Source: Aliidiomarina sp. (GTDB lineage Bacteria; Pseudomonadota; Gammaproteobacteria; Enterobacterales; Alteromonadaceae). From it: 64,000 bases of DNA. This document shows positions 17,249 to 28,246 of the stretch, one piece after another. The stretch covers positions 39,953-103,952 of the forward strand of contig NZ_JAIUMR010000011.1 of assembly GCF_022565475.1 (NCBI RefSeq). The letters run 5' to 3'. Positions within the stretch are counted from its first letter, which is position 1; each line of letters begins with the position of its first letter. A program made the translations under genes and the position numbers. Below the pieces are notes generated by a model, which saw only the letters and a list, made by a program, of their open reading frames with translations, had not been told where the DNA came from and did no database searches.

Positions 17249-20200
17249 CTAGCCTAAGCTGCGGCGGGCGTTGCGGAAGAGGCGTAGCCAGGCGCCGTCT
17301 TCGCCCCAGGATGAGGGGTACCATGAGTTGGCCACGGCGCGGAAAACGCGCTCAGGGTGTGGCATCATGATGGCAACGCGACCGTCGGCATTGGTTAGGC
17401 CGGTGATACCTTGTACGGAGCCGTTCGGGTTCGCTGGGTAACTTTCCGTCACCTTGCCATAGTTGTCCACATAACGCAGCGCAATCAATTGATCGGCATT
17501 GAGCGCCGATAGAGCTTGGTTGGCGTCGTTACGACTGAATTCAACGCGACCTTCACCGTGAGAAACCGCGATGGGCATGCGCGAGCCAGCCATGCCAGCA
17601 AACCATGGTGACTTATTGTCTTGCACTTCAACCATCGCCACGCGCGCTTCAAAACGCTCAGAGCGGTTCGTGACAAAATGCGGCCAATGCTCCGTGCCCG
17701 GAATAAGCTCATGTAAGTTCGACAACATCTGACAGCCATTACACACGCCGAGCGCCAGCGTGTCTTGGCGAGCAAAGAAGTTACTGAATTGCTCCCGCGC
17801 ATTGGCATTGAACAGAATTGATTTCGCCCAGCCTTCACCAGCACCGAGCACGTCACCGTACGAGAAGCCACCACAGGCGGCCAGCGCTTGGAACTCGTCT
17901 AAGCTAACACGGCCAGTAAGAATATCGCTCATGTGCACGTCAATCGCGCTAAAGCCGGCACGGTCAAAGGCCGCTGCCATTTCGTAGTGGGAGTTAACGC
18001 CCTGCTCGCGCAGAATCGCAATTTTCGGTGCCACACCTTTCAGAATAAACGGCGCCGAAATATCTTCCGCCGGATCATACGTCAATTGCGCATGTAAACC
18101 TGGGTTATTGGTGTCTTGCTTGAGGGCAAATTCTTCGTCCGCACAGGCTGGGTTATCCCGCAAGCGTTGCATTTGATGCGTCGTTTCCGCCCAAGTGGTA
18201 CGCAGCTCAGAACGCGTTGCTTGATACACCACTTGCTCGTCCTGACGAATGACAAGTGAGTCTTCACTTACCGCACGGCCAAGATTAACCAGCATATCGT
18301 CATAACCGGCGGCAGCAAATTCAGCGTTCAAACGCGCAGCGACGGCTTCTGAAACCTGAATCACGGCACCAAGTTCTTCACTAAATAACGCAGCAACCGT
18401 GTCTTGACCAGCAGGCAGATCGATTTCAACACCGCAGTGGCCGGCAAACGCCATTTCTGCCAAGGTCACCAACAAACCACCGTCTGAGCGGTCGTGGTAC
18501 GCCAGTAGTTCGTCATTCGCCACCAAACTTTGAATGGTGTTGAAGAAGAAACGTAAATGCTCTGGTGAATCTAAGTCAGCTGGCTCAGCGCCTAACTCAC
18601 GATACACTTGCGCCAGCGACGACGCGCCTAAACGGTTTTGACCACGGCCCAAGTCGATCAACATGAGGCGGGCATCATCGCGCTCCGCGCGCAACATTGG
18701 CGTAACGGTTTTGCGCACGTCCTGTACCGGTGCAAATGCGGTGATCACGAGCGACAATGGCGAAATAACCGCTTTGTCGCTGCCGTCTTCTTGCCAACGC
18801 GTCTGCATTGACATGGAGTCTTTACCGACCGGGATAGTTAAACCGAGTGCCGGACAGAGTTCTTCACCCACGGCTTTCACCGCCGCATACAAACCAGCGT
18901 CTTCACCTGGATGGCCTGCAGGCGCCATCCAGTTGGCTGACAATTTAATGCGTTTTAAATCACCAATTGCGGTCGCGGCAATGTTGGTAATGGCTTCTGC
19001 TACTGCCAAACGCGCAGACGCTGCATGGTTAAGCAAGGCCACTGGCGTGCGCTCACCCATCGACATGGCTTCACCGGCATAGGTGTCAAATGACGCAGCG
19101 GTCACACCACAGTTCGCCACCGGAATCTGCCAAGGGCCGACCATTTGGTCACGTGCGACTAAGCCGGTCACCGAGCGGTCACCGATGGTGATTAAGAATG
19201 TCTTTTCAGCGATTGTCGGTAGGCGTAACAAGCGGCTAACTGCATCTGCAACGTTCACGTTTGCTGTTGCTAGAGGCGTGCCCGCTACTTTGCCCGTCGT
19301 CGCTTCACGATGCATTTTCGGTGGTTTACCAAGTAACACATCGAGCGGCATGTCGACTGGGTAGTTATCGAAAACTTCGTCGTACAAACGCAGTGTTTGT
19401 TCAGACGTTGCTTCTCCAACAACGGCAAACGGTGCACGCTCACGGCGACATATCTCTTCGAACAGTTCGCGGCGCTCTGGCACTAAGGCTAAAACGTAAC
19501 GCTCTTGCGATTCGTTACTCCAGACTGCCATTGGCGACATGCCCGGTTCGTCATTCGGAATAGCACGGAGTTTAAATTCACCACCACGGCCACCGTCGTT
19601 AACTAACTCCGGCAGCGCATTCGACAAGCCCCCTGCACCAACGTCATGAATAAAGGCAATCGGGTTGTCGTCACCGAGCTGCCAACAGCGGTCGATGACT
19701 TCTTGGCAGCGGCGTTCCATTTCTGGGTTTTCCCGCTGTACCGAAGCGAAGTCGAGATCTTCGGACGAGTCGCCCGACGCCATTGACGACGCTGCACCGC
19801 CACCCAAGCCGATATTCATGGCTGGGCCACCGAGCACAACCAACGGTGCACCGACGAGAATTTCACCTTTCTCAACGTGGTTTTCACGGATGTTACCGAG
19901 ACCACCGGCGATCATAATCGGCTTATGGTAGCCACGAACTTCTTCGCCGTTAAAGCTGACCACTTGCTCTTCATAGGTACGGAAGTAACCGAGAATATTC
20001 GGCCGGCCAAATTCGTTATTAAACGCCGCACCACCGAGAGGGCCTTCGATCATAATCTCGAGTGCGCTGACAATCCGACTTGGGCGCCCAAAATCTTGCT
20101 CCCACGGCTGTTCAAAGCCCGGAATACGCAGATTTGACACCGAGAAACCGACTAAACCGGCTTTTGGCTTGGCACCAATACCGGTTGCGCCTTCGTCTCG

Positions 20201-21154
20201 AATCTCACCACCAGAACCAGTTGCGGCACCTGGGTAAGGTGAAATTGCAGTTGGGTGGTTGTGGGTTTCGACCTTCATCAAAATATGAATTGGCTCGCCA
20301 TGATAACGATATTCACAGCTGCCTGCGTCTGGGAAGAAACGACCGGCTTCGCAACCCACCATGACCGCGGCGTTATCTTTGTAGGCTGACAAGACGTAAT
20401 CAGGCGTCGCTTCATAAGTACGCTTGATCATCTTAAACAAGGATTTCTCTTGTTCCACGCCATCAATCGTCCATGACGCATTGAAGATTTTGTGTCGGCA
20501 ATGCTCCGAATTCGCTTGCGCGAACATGTACAGTTCGGCGTCGACCGGGTTGCGCTGGAGCTTTAAGAAGTTCTCGGTCAAATAGTCAATTTCGTCTGCG
20601 GCTAGTGCCAAGCCTAAGCTCTGGTTTGCAGATTCAAGCGCTGCTCGGCCTTGGCCAAGGATATCGACCGTGGTAAACGGAGCGGGCTGTTGTTCTTGAA
20701 AGAGCGCAGAGGCGGCGGCAAGTTCGGAAAAAGTGCTCTCGGTCATGCGGTCGTGTAATAAAGCCGCAGCTTGTGCTTGTTGCTCGTTGCTGAGCGAGCC
20801 TTCTAACGAAACCTCTAAATAATAGGCAATCCCGCGTTCAATCCGGCGAATGTGTTGCAAACCACAATTGTGTGCAATATCTGTCGCTTTCGAAGCCCAT
20901 GGTGAAATCGTGCCGACGCGCGGCGTGACCACCACAAGTTGCCCTTCCGGTGCGTGCGATTCACGGGTGGGTCCGTACTGCAATAAGCGGTCTAAAACGT
21001 GCCGTTGCTCATTCGTGAGCTCGACTGAAGCATTCACAAAATGGACAAACTCTGCATAGACCTGTTGAACGGGAAGGCCTGCAGCTTGCAGACGTTGAAG
21101 TAACTTTTCACGACGAAAATCAGACAAAGCAGGCGAACCGCGCAGGATATCCAC
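17249..21154 (-). CDS. purL: Phosphoribosylformylglycinamidine synthase (FGAR amidotransferase)
   Basis: The 1301-residue single-chain enzyme converts FGAR, glutamine and ATP to FGAM in purine synthesis. Domains in order: N-terminal PurS-like (about 1-150), linker, two AIRS-type ATPase halves (about 200-1000, with [19 protein letters not shown] and [16 protein letters not shown]), and a C-terminal glutaminase (about 1040-1301) with nucleophile Cys1138 in GVCNGCQML and the PHPERVF motif. Length matches E. coli PurL (1295). Translation starts at GTG with GGAG 8 nt upstream. A TATAAT hexamer on the minus strand at about 21199-21204 fits a promoter but has a poor -35. The 3' end faces the tandem palindromes 1b and 1c. 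Confidence 0.97.
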   Translation of the reverse strand: MDILRGSPALSDFRREKLLQRLQAAGLPVQQVYAEFVHFVNASVELTNEQRHVLDRLLQYGPTRESHAPEGQLVVVTPRVGTISPWASKATDIAHNCGLQHIRRIERGIAYYLEVSLEGSLSNEQQAQAAALLHDRMTESTFSELAAASALFQEQQPAPFTTVDILGQGRAALESANQSLGLALAADEIDYLTENFLKLQRNPVDAELYMFAQANSEHCRHKIFNASWTIDGVEQEKSLFKMIKRTYEATPDYVLSAYKDNAAVMVGCEAGRFFPDAGSCEYRYHGEPIHILMKVETHNHPTAISPYPGAATGSGGEIRDEGATGIGAKPKAGLVGFSVSNLRIPGFEQPWEQDFGRPSRIVSALEIMIEGPLGGAAFNNEFGRPNILGYFRTYEEQVVSFNGEEVRGYHKPIMIAGGLGNIRENHVEKGEILVGAPLVVLGGPAMNIGLGGGAASSMASGDSSEDLDFASVQRENPEMERRCQEVIDRCWQLGDDNPIAFIHDVGAGGLSNALPELVNDGGRGGEFKLRAIPNDEPGMSPMAVWSNESQERYVLALVPERRELFEEICRRERAPFAVVGEATSEQTLRLYDEVFDNYPVDMPLDVLLGKPPKMHREATTGKVAGTPLATANVNVADAVSRLLRLPTIAEKTFLITIGDRSVTGLVARDQMVGPWQIPVANCGVTAASFDTYAGEAMSMGERTPVALLNHAASARLAVAEAITNIAATAIGDLKRIKLSANWMAPAGHPGEDAGLYAAVKAVGEELCPALGLTIPVGKDSMSMQTRWQEDGSDKAVISPLSLVITAFAPVQDVRKTVTPMLRAERDDARLMLIDLGRGQNRLGASSLAQVYRELGAEPADLDSPEHLRFFFNTIQSLVANDELLAYHDRSDGGLLVTLAEMAFAGHCGVEIDLPAGQDTVAALFSEELGAVIQVSEAVAARLNAEFAAAGYDDMLVNLGRAVSEDSLVIRQDEQVVYQATRSELRTTWAETTHQMQRLRDNPACADEEFALKQDTNNPGLHAQLTYDPAEDISAPFILKGVAPKIAILREQGVNSHYEMAAAFDRAGFSAIDVHMSDILTGRVSLDEFQALAACGGFSYGDVLGAGEGWAKSILFNANAREQFSNFFARQDTLALGVCNGCQMLSNLHELIPGTEHWPHFVTNRSERFEARVAMVEVQDNKSPWFAGMAGSRMPIAVSHGEGRVEFSRNDANQALSALNADQLIALRYVDNYGKVTESYPANPNGSVQGITGLTNADGRVAIMMPHPERVFRAVANSWYPSSWGEDGAWLRLFRNARRSLG

Positions 21155-21304
21155 TGGTTTAGCTCCGGATTAACTTGAAGGGATTAGGATGGCTCAGCAT
21201 TATAATGAAATCTGTGCGAATTTGCGACCGTAAATGCGATGCAGTGACACGCAAGTTTTGCTATAACTGAGATTGTCTTACGAAGGAAAGTGGTTATCCC
21301 CTAC

Positions 21305-22744
21305 ATGCTGAAATGTTTTTCGACTAAAAAAAGCCGGCACTTACGCAGCACGAATGTGCGTTTCCGAGCGGCGCAGCGAACATTACGATCACTTGTAGTG
21401 ATGCTATTTGCCTTGATCTTAGCCGCTTGTAACTTTGATAGCCTGGAGCAAAACCAGCTACAACGCATCGAAAATCGTGGTGTTTTATACGTTGGCACCA
21501 TGATGGGGCCAACCAATTATTACCTCGATAGCTTTGAGCAGGAAGCCGGATTCGAATATGAACTCGCCCGTGGCTTGGCTGACAAGCTCGGCGTCCGTCT
21601 TGAAATCATCAATCGTTATGAGCTGCGCGAACTATGGGACTTACTCGACGCCCAAGAAATCGATTTTGTCGCCGCCGGACTCGATGTAACCGAACCACGT
21701 CTTCAACGCTATCGGTTTACGCCGGCCTATCACGCTGTTGATCAAAAACTCGTTTACAAACAAGGTACTCGTAACCGCCCTCGTGATTGGAGTCAGGTCG
21801 AAGGGATGATTCGTGTGGTCACCAGTAGCAGTCACGCGGAATTACTTTCCGAGTTAGAGCAAGAATATCCGCATCTGACGTGGACGAGTAGCCATCTTTA
21901 TGACGCCGACGAGTTACTCGACCACGTGATTAACGAATCGATCGACTTTACCATTGCCGATTCACACCATTTAGATATTAAGCGCCGCACTTGGCCAGAT
22001 TTAAGCATCGCCTTCACCGTGCGCAACCCAGCGCAATTAGCGTGGGCATTTGCTGACAATGGCGACGATTCACTGTATGCCGCTGCCATTGAATATATTG
22101 GTAAGCACCATGAAAGTGGCGAGCTACTTACGTTAATTGATCGCCACTTCGGCCACGTCTCGCAGTTCAATTATGTGGACACCCAAGCGTTTATTGCCGC
22201 AACAGAAACCGTATTGCCCGACTATATCGATTTGTTTCGCCAATACGCAGGTGACTTCGATTGGCGTTTATTGGCCGCGATCAGTTATCAAGAATCACAT
22301 TGGAACCCTTGGGCGCGCTCCGCGACCGGTGTACGCGGCCTGATGATGTTAACGTTGCCAACTGCTGAGCAACTCAATGTGTATAATCGCATCGACCCGG
22401 AGCAAAGCATTCGTGGCGGAGCGGAATACTTGCGTCAGTTGCATCAGCGCCTGCCAGACCGTATGACCGAGCCTGATCGCACTTGGTTTGCTTTGGCGGC
22501 ATATAATGTCGGTCTTGGGCATTTAGAAGACGCGCGGGTGATCACGCAACGCCAAGGCGCTGATCCGGATTACTGGATTCATGTGCGTGAGCGCTTGCCA
22601 TTGTTGCGCCAGCGTCAATTTTATCGAAATACACGTTTTGGTTTCGCTCGCGGCGATGAACCTGTACGCTATGTAGAAAATATTCGCCGTTATTACGACA
22701 CCTTAGTTTGGCTCGACGAGCAGGGACGTTTACCAGCCAATTAA
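21305..22744 (+). CDS. mltF: Membrane-bound lytic murein transglycosylase F
   Basis: Two domains are clear: a periplasmic solute-binding-like module (about 45-290, beginning RGVLYVGTMMGPTNYY) and a lytic transglycosylase domain with catalytic Glu330 in YQESHW, GVRGLMML and FALAAYNVGLGH. It cleaves peptidoglycan glycan strands to 1,6-anhydro products at the outer membrane inner face. A lipobox LILAAC gives a predicted lipoprotein. Start is uncertain: AAGGAA at 21283-21288 is too close to GTG 21290 and rather far from ATG 21305; I use the ATG. Length (479) is near that of E. coli MltF (518). It is divergent from purL, as is usual for this pair in gammaproteobacteria. Confidence 0.93.
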   Translation: MLKCFSTKKSRHLRSTNVRFRAAQRTLRSLVVMLFALILAACNFDSLEQNQLQRIENRGVLYVGTMMGPTNYYLDSFEQEAGFEYELARGLADKLGVRLEIINRYELRELWDLLDAQEIDFVAAGLDVTEPRLQRYRFTPAYHAVDQKLVYKQGTRNRPRDWSQVEGMIRVVTSSSHAELLSELEQEYPHLTWTSSHLYDADELLDHVINESIDFTIADSHHLDIKRRTWPDLSIAFTVRNPAQLAWAFADNGDDSLYAAAIEYIGKHHESGELLTLIDRHFGHVSQFNYVDTQAFIAATETVLPDYIDLFRQYAGDFDWRLLAAISYQESHWNPWARSATGVRGLMMLTLPTAEQLNVYNRIDPEQSIRGGAEYLRQLHQRLPDRMTEPDRTWFALAAYNVGLGHLEDARVITQRQGADPDYWIHVRERLPLLRQRQFYRNTRFGFARGDEPVRYVENIRRYYDTLVWLDEQGRLPAN

Positions 22745-22783
22745 CAAATACAATTGCTGTATTGAGCAGCATAAGGAACCAGC

Positions 22784-22975
22784 ATGGGTGTAGTCAGACG
22801 AGGCGCTGCAAACCGATTTATTCGCAGCGAAAGACGCCGACAATTATGGCGTAAGCACACGCGCATGGTCGTCGACCGCCGCAATAAATGGTTCTATTTA
22901 AACGAAACTTGCGGACTCAATCCGCTCCCTGAGAATTGTGCCGACCCTGAGTGTGAAGACGGCGATTTCGAATAG
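22784..22975 (+). CDS. Small protein of unknown function, 63 aa
   Basis: Starts at ATG with AAGGAAC upstream, 39 bp after mltF and in the same direction. The N-terminal half is very basic (RRGAANRFIRSERRRQLWRK) and the C-terminal part acidic with three Cys (ETCGLNPLPENCADPECEDG). It has no signal peptide or membrane segment. I do not recognise a family. The proper ribosome binding site, lack of overlap with other genes and tight packing before the tadA stop make it likely to be real. The Cys spacing could suit metal binding, but nothing supports a specific role. Confidence 0.6.
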   Translation: MGVVRRGAANRFIRSERRRQLWRKHTRMVVDRRNKWFYLNETCGLNPLPENCADPECEDGDFE

Positions 22976-22977
22976 AG

Positions 22978-23481
22978 TTAATCGCCTATCAGCTTGGCTT
23001 TGAGTGCTTTTTTACGCGCTCGCTGTTGCTGAAAAAAATTTGAAATTTGCGCCGCACATTCGTCGTGTAGCACTCCAGGCGTGACATCGATCTGATGATT
23101 GAGTTGCGGATGTGCAACTAGATTAAACAAACTCCCTGCCGCTCCCGTTTTTAAGTCAAAGGCACCAAACACTAAACGCTGAATTCGGCTATGTACCAGT
23201 AGACCCGCACACATTGGGCAGGGCTCTAAAGTGACGTATAGCGTGGTGTCGAGCAACCGATAATTGCCGATCGCAGCCGCACCTTGACGAACGGCTTCCA
23301 TTTCCGCATGCAATGATGGGTCCAACCCACCAATAACACGGTTGCGGCCGCGACCGATAATTTCACCTTGGTAGACCAACACCGCACCAACCGGCACTTC
23401 GCCGTCAGACTCAGCCTCTGCAGCGAGACGCATGGCCTCGCGCATAAATTTCTCATCTGTTGTCATGTCAATGATCTGCAT
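22978..23481 (-). CDS. tadA: tRNA-specific adenosine deaminase
   Basis: A 167-residue zinc deaminase with the HAE motif (His58, Glu60) and PCPMC (Cys88, Cys91), and the tRNA-binding regions of TadA such as GRNRVIGGLDPSLHAE. It converts A34 to inosine in tRNA-Arg(ACG), an essential step for decoding CGN codons. E. coli TadA has 167 residues, the same length. No strong ribosome binding site is visible for ATG 23481; ATG 23466 (MTTDEKF) is an alternative. It converges on the 63-aa gene with a 2-bp gap and follows the antiporter gene by 8 bp, suggesting one transcript. Confidence 0.95.
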   Translation of the reverse strand: MQIIDMTTDEKFMREAMRLAAEAESDGEVPVGAVLVYQGEIIGRGRNRVIGGLDPSLHAEMEAVRQGAAAIGNYRLLDTTLYVTLEPCPMCAGLLVHSRIQRLVFGAFDLKTGAAGSLFNLVAHPQLNHQIDVTPGVLHDECAAQISNFFQQQRARKKALKAKLIGD

Positions 23482-23489
23482 GTCCGAAT

Positions 23490-24905
23490 TTACACCACCA
23501 TAATTCCGGCAATCAGGTAACCAATGGTTGCCAATAACGCAGCCAACAACGCATAAGGCAACTGGGTTCGAACGTGATCGATGTGCTCCGTTCCCGAAGC
23601 CAAAGAGGCAATGATTGTGGTATCACTGATGGGTGACGCATGGTCACCAAATATGCCTCCGGCCAGCGCTGCGGCGATAAAGAGTGGTACCGGTAAGCCT
23701 AATGTCATCGCTAGCGGAATCGCCAACGGCAGCATAATCGCGAACGTGCCCCAGCTTGAGCCGATCGCAAACGCGGTCAAGGCCGACAACAGGAAAATGA
23801 GGGCTGGTAAAGTCCAGCTCGGTAAGGTTTGGTTCAAAATACCCGCCAAATACTCACCTGAGCCCAAGGCTCGCGTTACGTCACCTAGAGCAATAGCCAG
23901 CCAGAGAATGACCGCCAACGGTAAAATTTTCCATGCACCGCGCAAAACACTTTCCAAAATCACGGCTGCCGAGGCTTTCAAGGTGACCACACTACCGATA
24001 ATAGCGATGACTAACGCTGTCACGATCGCAACAAAGACACTTTGCATCCCACTGCCGCGAACGATACTACCGTCACCGGTGTACCACAGCATAATCGGTA
24101 CCATTAAAACCATGGTTACTAAACTGATAATCACGGTCGCAACGGCGCCTCGATTGAGAGTAAAGTCATGGTGAGCGTCGTCACTCGCTTGCACGAGCGC
24201 AGCCTGATTCGCCTTTCGCACCCGTTCTTGTGCTGCCGCTTCAAACGCTTTCATCGGCCCAAATGCCCATCCCGTCCAAGCAACAATGAGTGCCAAAGTT
24301 AAGGCAAAAATCGCGTAGAAATTAAGTCCAATTGAATAAACAAAAGTCATCAGCGGGTCAGCGACACCTTGGTTACCAATCAAGCCTAAGTTGAATGCAC
24401 CCCATGCATTCAGAGGGATTAAGATACAGACTGGGGCGCAAGTGGAGTCGATAATATAGGCGAGTTTTTGCCGACTCACACCCAACTTATCGTAGACCGG
24501 GCGCGACGTGGTTCCCGCGGTCATGATTGACACATTGGATTCGATAAAGACCGCCACGCCCAAAAACCAACTAAACATGCGTGCACGGCGTTTGTTGGGA
24601 ACAATTTGCTTACGTTCGAGGGCGGCGACAAAATGTTGGAAGGTCCCTGCCCGCTCGAGAACGCCAAACAGTGCACCTATCGCCAAGGTAAAGCCCCATA
24701 TCAGCATATTCGATGGTTTGACTAAGGTTTCAAATAAGCCGCCCCCCGCGGCCACCAGACCGTCACCAACCGCTGGCATAAAGAGCAAGACATAGGCTAA
24801 AACCACGCCGCCGAATAGGGCCAAAATGACCCGGCGCGTGAGAATAGCAAAGAAAATTGCGAGCAATGAGGGTAGTAGGCTAAGCCAGCCTAACTCTGTG
24901 GACAT
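23490..24905 (-). CDS. NhaC-family Na+/H+ antiporter
   Basis: A 471-residue polytopic inner membrane protein of the NhaC/Na_H_antiporter superfamily, with about 11-12 hydrophobic segments and the conserved stretches GALFGVLERAG, FIESNVSIMTAGTTSRP, STCAPVCILIPLNAWGAF, AFAIGSSWGTFAIMLPLA and GGIFGDHASPISDTT. The family includes sodium/proton, tyrosine and malate/lactate antiporters, so the exchanged solute cannot be fixed from sequence. Sodium-driven physiology fits the marine setting suggested elsewhere. It shares a direction with tadA and is separated from guaA by 81 bp. Confidence 0.88.
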   Translation of the reverse strand: MSTELGWLSLLPSLLAIFFAILTRRVILALFGGVVLAYVLLFMPAVGDGLVAAGGGLFETLVKPSNMLIWGFTLAIGALFGVLERAGTFQHFVAALERKQIVPNKRRARMFSWFLGVAVFIESNVSIMTAGTTSRPVYDKLGVSRQKLAYIIDSTCAPVCILIPLNAWGAFNLGLIGNQGVADPLMTFVYSIGLNFYAIFALTLALIVAWTGWAFGPMKAFEAAAQERVRKANQAALVQASDDAHHDFTLNRGAVATVIISLVTMVLMVPIMLWYTGDGSIVRGSGMQSVFVAIVTALVIAIIGSVVTLKASAAVILESVLRGAWKILPLAVILWLAIALGDVTRALGSGEYLAGILNQTLPSWTLPALIFLLSALTAFAIGSSWGTFAIMLPLAIPLAMTLGLPVPLFIAAALAGGIFGDHASPISDTTIIASLASGTEHIDHVRTQLPYALLAALLATIGYLIAGIMVV

Positions 24906-24986
24906 GGTCTAATTCCTTGTTGTTTTTATTGTGGCTCGAGCACATCAAATATGCCACGAGCCACGCTTTACAACAAGATTAAGTGC

Positions 24987-26564
24987 TTATTCCCATTCGA
25001 TAGTGGCTGGTGGTTTACCGGATACATCGTAAACCACACGCGAAATACCATCAATTTCATTGATAATTCGATTCGACACCCGGCCCAGTAAATCGTAAGG
25101 CAAGTGTGCCCAATGAGCGGTCATAAAGTCGATGGTTTCGACTGCACGGAGCGACACAACCCAGTCGTACTTGCGCGCATCACCCATGACGCCGACCGAG
25201 CGCACAGGTAGAAACACCACAAAGGCTTGGCTGACTTTATGATACAAGTCGGCTTTGTGCAGCTCTTCAATGAAAATTGCATCGGCGCGACGTAGGATGT
25301 CGCAGTACTCTTTTTTCACTTCACCGAGTACTCGAACGCCAAGGCCTGGCCCTGGGAACGGATGACGGAATAACATGTCATACGGCAAGCCAAGTTCCAA
25401 ACCAATTTTACGCACTTCATCTTTAAATAATTCACGCAGCGGCTCAACCAGTTTCATGCGCATTTCTGGTGGTAAACCGCCCACGTTGTGATGCGATTTA
25501 ATCACGTGCGCTTTACCAGTTTTTGAACCTGCAGACTCAATCACATCAGGGTAAATCGTGCCCTGCGCTAACCAGTCCACTTCGGTTAACTTGTGCGCTT
25601 CTTCGTCGAACACTTCAATAAACGCACGACCGATGGTCTTACGTTTCGCTTCGGGTTCGTCGATTCCGGCGAGCGCATCCATAAAACGGTCAACGGCGTC
25701 GACACGAATGATATTTAAGCCAAAGTGGTCGCCAAACATTTCCATGACTTGGTCGGCTTCGTTCAAACGCAATAAACCGTTATCGACGAACACGCAGGTC
25801 AGCTGATCGCCAATCGCACGGTGTAGCAACATCGCTGTCACTGACGAGTCGACACCACCCGACAAGCCAAGCATGACTTTGCCCGTACCGACCTGCTCGC
25901 GAATGCGTTGAATTGCGTCTTCAATAATTGCACCCGGTGTCCACAGCTTTTCACACTTACAGATATCAATTACGAAGTGTTCAAGCATGCGCAAACCTTG
26001 GCGCGTGTGCGTTACTTCTGGGTGAAATTGGACACCGTAGAATTTCTTCTCTTCGTTAACCATCGCTGCATGCGGGCATGTTTCTGTGCGCGCAACGGTA
26101 ATAAAGCCTTCCGGAATATCACTGACTTTGTCGCCGTGACTCATCCACACATCGAGTAATGGCAAGCCGTCATCGCTAATGCCGTCTTCAATGTTTTTAA
26201 ACAGTTTACAGTCAGCAATTTGCTCGACACGTGCGTAGCCAAACTCACGCAAGTTCGACCCTTGCACCGCGCCACCGAGCTGCGCCGCCATGGTTTGCAT
26301 GCCATAACAGACACCAAAAACGGGTACGCCGGCCTCGAAAACATACTCAGGTGCGCGTGGCGAACCTGCTTCAGTGACACTCTCTGGGCCGCCCGACAAG
26401 ATAATCCCGTCTGGGTTAAACGCTTTGATATCACTGGCATCGACATCCCATGCCCATAATTCGCAGTAAACGCCGATTTCACGAATACGACGGGCAATCA
26501 GTTGCGTGTACTGAGAACCAAAATCAAGAATCAGAATTCGATGCTGGTGAATATCTTGTGTCAT
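24987..26564 (-). CDS. guaA: GMP synthase (glutamine-hydrolysing)
   Basis: The 525-residue enzyme makes GMP from XMP, glutamine and ATP. It has the class I glutaminase with Cys86 in [10 protein letters not shown], the ATP pyrophosphatase P-loop [12 protein letters not shown], and the C-terminal dimerisation domain ending [12 protein letters not shown] 26564 gives exactly the E. coli length (525) and has GGA upstream; the frame upstream to 26612 is an artefact. The gene lies 84 bp downstream of guaB, the standard guaBA operon. Confidence 0.98.
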   Translation of the reverse strand: MTQDIHQHRILILDFGSQYTQLIARRIREIGVYCELWAWDVDASDIKAFNPDGIILSGGPESVTEAGSPRAPEYVFEAGVPVFGVCYGMQTMAAQLGGAVQGSNLREFGYARVEQIADCKLFKNIEDGISDDGLPLLDVWMSHGDKVSDIPEGFITVARTETCPHAAMVNEEKKFYGVQFHPEVTHTRQGLRMLEHFVIDICKCEKLWTPGAIIEDAIQRIREQVGTGKVMLGLSGGVDSSVTAMLLHRAIGDQLTCVFVDNGLLRLNEADQVMEMFGDHFGLNIIRVDAVDRFMDALAGIDEPEAKRKTIGRAFIEVFDEEAHKLTEVDWLAQGTIYPDVIESAGSKTGKAHVIKSHHNVGGLPPEMRMKLVEPLRELFKDEVRKIGLELGLPYDMLFRHPFPGPGLGVRVLGEVKKEYCDILRRADAIFIEELHKADLYHKVSQAFVVFLPVRSVGVMGDARKYDWVVSLRAVETIDFMTAHWAHLPYDLLGRVSNRIINEIDGISRVVYDVSGKPPATIEWE

Positions 26565-26648
26565 GTGTTTTCCAGTTCGGTTAGCAAAGTCATTAAGGCC
26601 ACGATTGGTCATCCAATCTGCAGCAGTTTACGCCTGCGCGCTTGGTCA

Positions 26649-28115
26649 CTAGCCCATACGATAGTTGGGCGCTTCTTTGGTAATTTGGACGTCGTGTACG
26701 TGCGATTCACCCATGCCCGCAGAGGTGACGCGAATGAACTCCGGCTTGGTTCGCAAGGTTTCGATATCTTTCGAGCCGGTCAAGCCCATCGCTGAACGTA
26801 ATCCGCCCATTTGCTGGTGAATAATATTCGCGATTGGACCTTTATAAGCAACGCGTCCTTCAATGCCTTCAGGAACCAATTTTTCCGCCTGATTTGACGC
26901 TTGGAAGTAACGGTCTGACGAGCCGTGGCTTTGGTTCATTGCACCGATGGAGCCCATACCACGATACGATTTGTAGTAGCGACCTTGATACAGTTCCACT
27001 TCGCCCGGTGATTCTTCCGTTCCGGCAAGCATGCTACCGACCATCACGCAGCTTGCGCCAGCAACGATCGCTTTGGCGATGTCACCCGAGAAGCGAATAC
27101 CACCGTCGGCAATCACTGGGATATCCAAACCTTCGAGGCCTTCCACAGCATTTGAAATCGCCGTGATCTGTGGCACACCACAACCGGTAACAATGCGCGT
27201 CGTACAAATAGAGCCTGGGCCAATACCAACTTTCACCGCGTCAACGCCAGCGTCGGCCAGTGCTTTGGCGCCTGCAGCTGTTGCCACGTTACCACCAATA
27301 ATATTAAGGTCCGGATATTGTTTACGGGTCTGACGAACACGCTCAAGCACACCTTCCGAATGACCATGCGAGGTGTCGATAAGGATTACGTCCACACCTG
27401 CGTCAACTAATGCCGCGATGCGCTCTTCCGTGCCAGCGCCAACGCCGACCGCAGCGCCCACGCGCAAGCGACCTTGATCGTCTTTACAGGCATTCGGTTT
27501 GTTGGCTGCTTTTTCGAAATCTTTCAGCGTAATCATGCCACGCATTTCGTGGGCGTCGTTGACGATCAAAATTTTCTCGATGCGGTGTTTATGCATCAAA
27601 TTAAGAATAGTATTGCTGTCTGTGCCTTCTTTTACCGTAACGAGACGATCTTCTGGCGTCATCACGTCGGCAACGGTTTTGTTGTTGGCTTCTTCAAAGC
27701 GCGTGTCACGGCCGGTAACGATACCAACTAGACGGCCATCATCAACCACAGGGAAGCCATGGAAGCCATGCTCTTGCGCTAACGCTTTCACTTGCTTAAT
27801 GGTGGTTTTTGAAGTGACTGTCACTGGGTCAGCAACAATACCGCTTTCGAATTTTTTCACTTTGCGGACATGCGCAGCTTGCTCGCTGATGCTCATGTTT
27901 TTATGAATAAAACCTATACCGCCCTCTTGCGCTAAAGCGATCGCTAAATCGGCTTCAGTCACGGTATCCATAGCAGCAGAAACCATTGGAATATTCAGGC
28001 TAATGGTGCGCGTTAAACGGGTATTTAGGTTTGCTGTATGCGGCAGCACAGTCGAGTGCGCAGGCAGCAGGAGAACATCGTCGAAGGTCAGGGCTTCTTG
28101 GGCAATTCGTAGCAT
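26649..28115 (-). CDS. guaB: Inosine-5'-monophosphate dehydrogenase
   Basis: A 488-residue enzyme oxidising IMP to XMP with NAD+, the committed step to guanine nucleotides. It shows the TIM barrel with [13 protein letters not shown] at the N-terminus, two CBS domains inserted at about 92-205, the catalytic cysteine loop [17 protein letters not shown] (Cys about 305), and the flap [12 protein letters not shown]. Length equals the E. coli protein (488). A promoter with good spacing lies upstream, between this gene and the divergent xseA. Confidence 0.98.
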   Translation of the reverse strand: MLRIAQEALTFDDVLLLPAHSTVLPHTANLNTRLTRTISLNIPMVSAAMDTVTEADLAIALAQEGGIGFIHKNMSISEQAAHVRKVKKFESGIVADPVTVTSKTTIKQVKALAQEHGFHGFPVVDDGRLVGIVTGRDTRFEEANNKTVADVMTPEDRLVTVKEGTDSNTILNLMHKHRIEKILIVNDAHEMRGMITLKDFEKAANKPNACKDDQGRLRVGAAVGVGAGTEERIAALVDAGVDVILIDTSHGHSEGVLERVRQTRKQYPDLNIIGGNVATAAGAKALADAGVDAVKVGIGPGSICTTRIVTGCGVPQITAISNAVEGLEGLDIPVIADGGIRFSGDIAKAIVAGASCVMVGSMLAGTEESPGEVELYQGRYYKSYRGMGSIGAMNQSHGSSDRYFQASNQAEKLVPEGIEGRVAYKGPIANIIHQQMGGLRSAMGLTGSKDIETLRTKPEFIRVTSAGMGESHVHDVQITKEAPNYRMG

Positions 28116-28163
28116 GGCAACATCTCCGCTGAATCGTAGGTGGTGGATTAATGTTGCGGCGGT

Positions 28164-28192
28164 ATTTTACTCAGATCGTCGTCTACAGTAAA
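28164..28192 (-). promoter_or_regulatory. guaBA promoter
   Basis: On the minus strand TTTACT (28192-28187), a 17-bp spacer and TAAAAT (28169-28164) form a sigma-70-type promoter about 50 bp upstream of the guaB ATG. Confidence 0.5.
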
Positions 28193-28246
28193 CTAAAAAA
28201 TGATTTTTCTCATCGCGCGCCAAATTACATTGAGGTAAAACTATCC

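Noticed and set aside
21225..21275. PurR-like box upstream of purL (ACGCAAGTTTTGC)
   Set aside because: Symmetry is poor compared with ACGCAAACGTTTGCGT and the position relative to the purL -10 is wrong.
28151..28246. N-terminal extension of xseA
   Set aside because: It overlaps the guaB promoter, has no ribosome binding site, and [12 protein letters not shown] at 28247 fits the family start.
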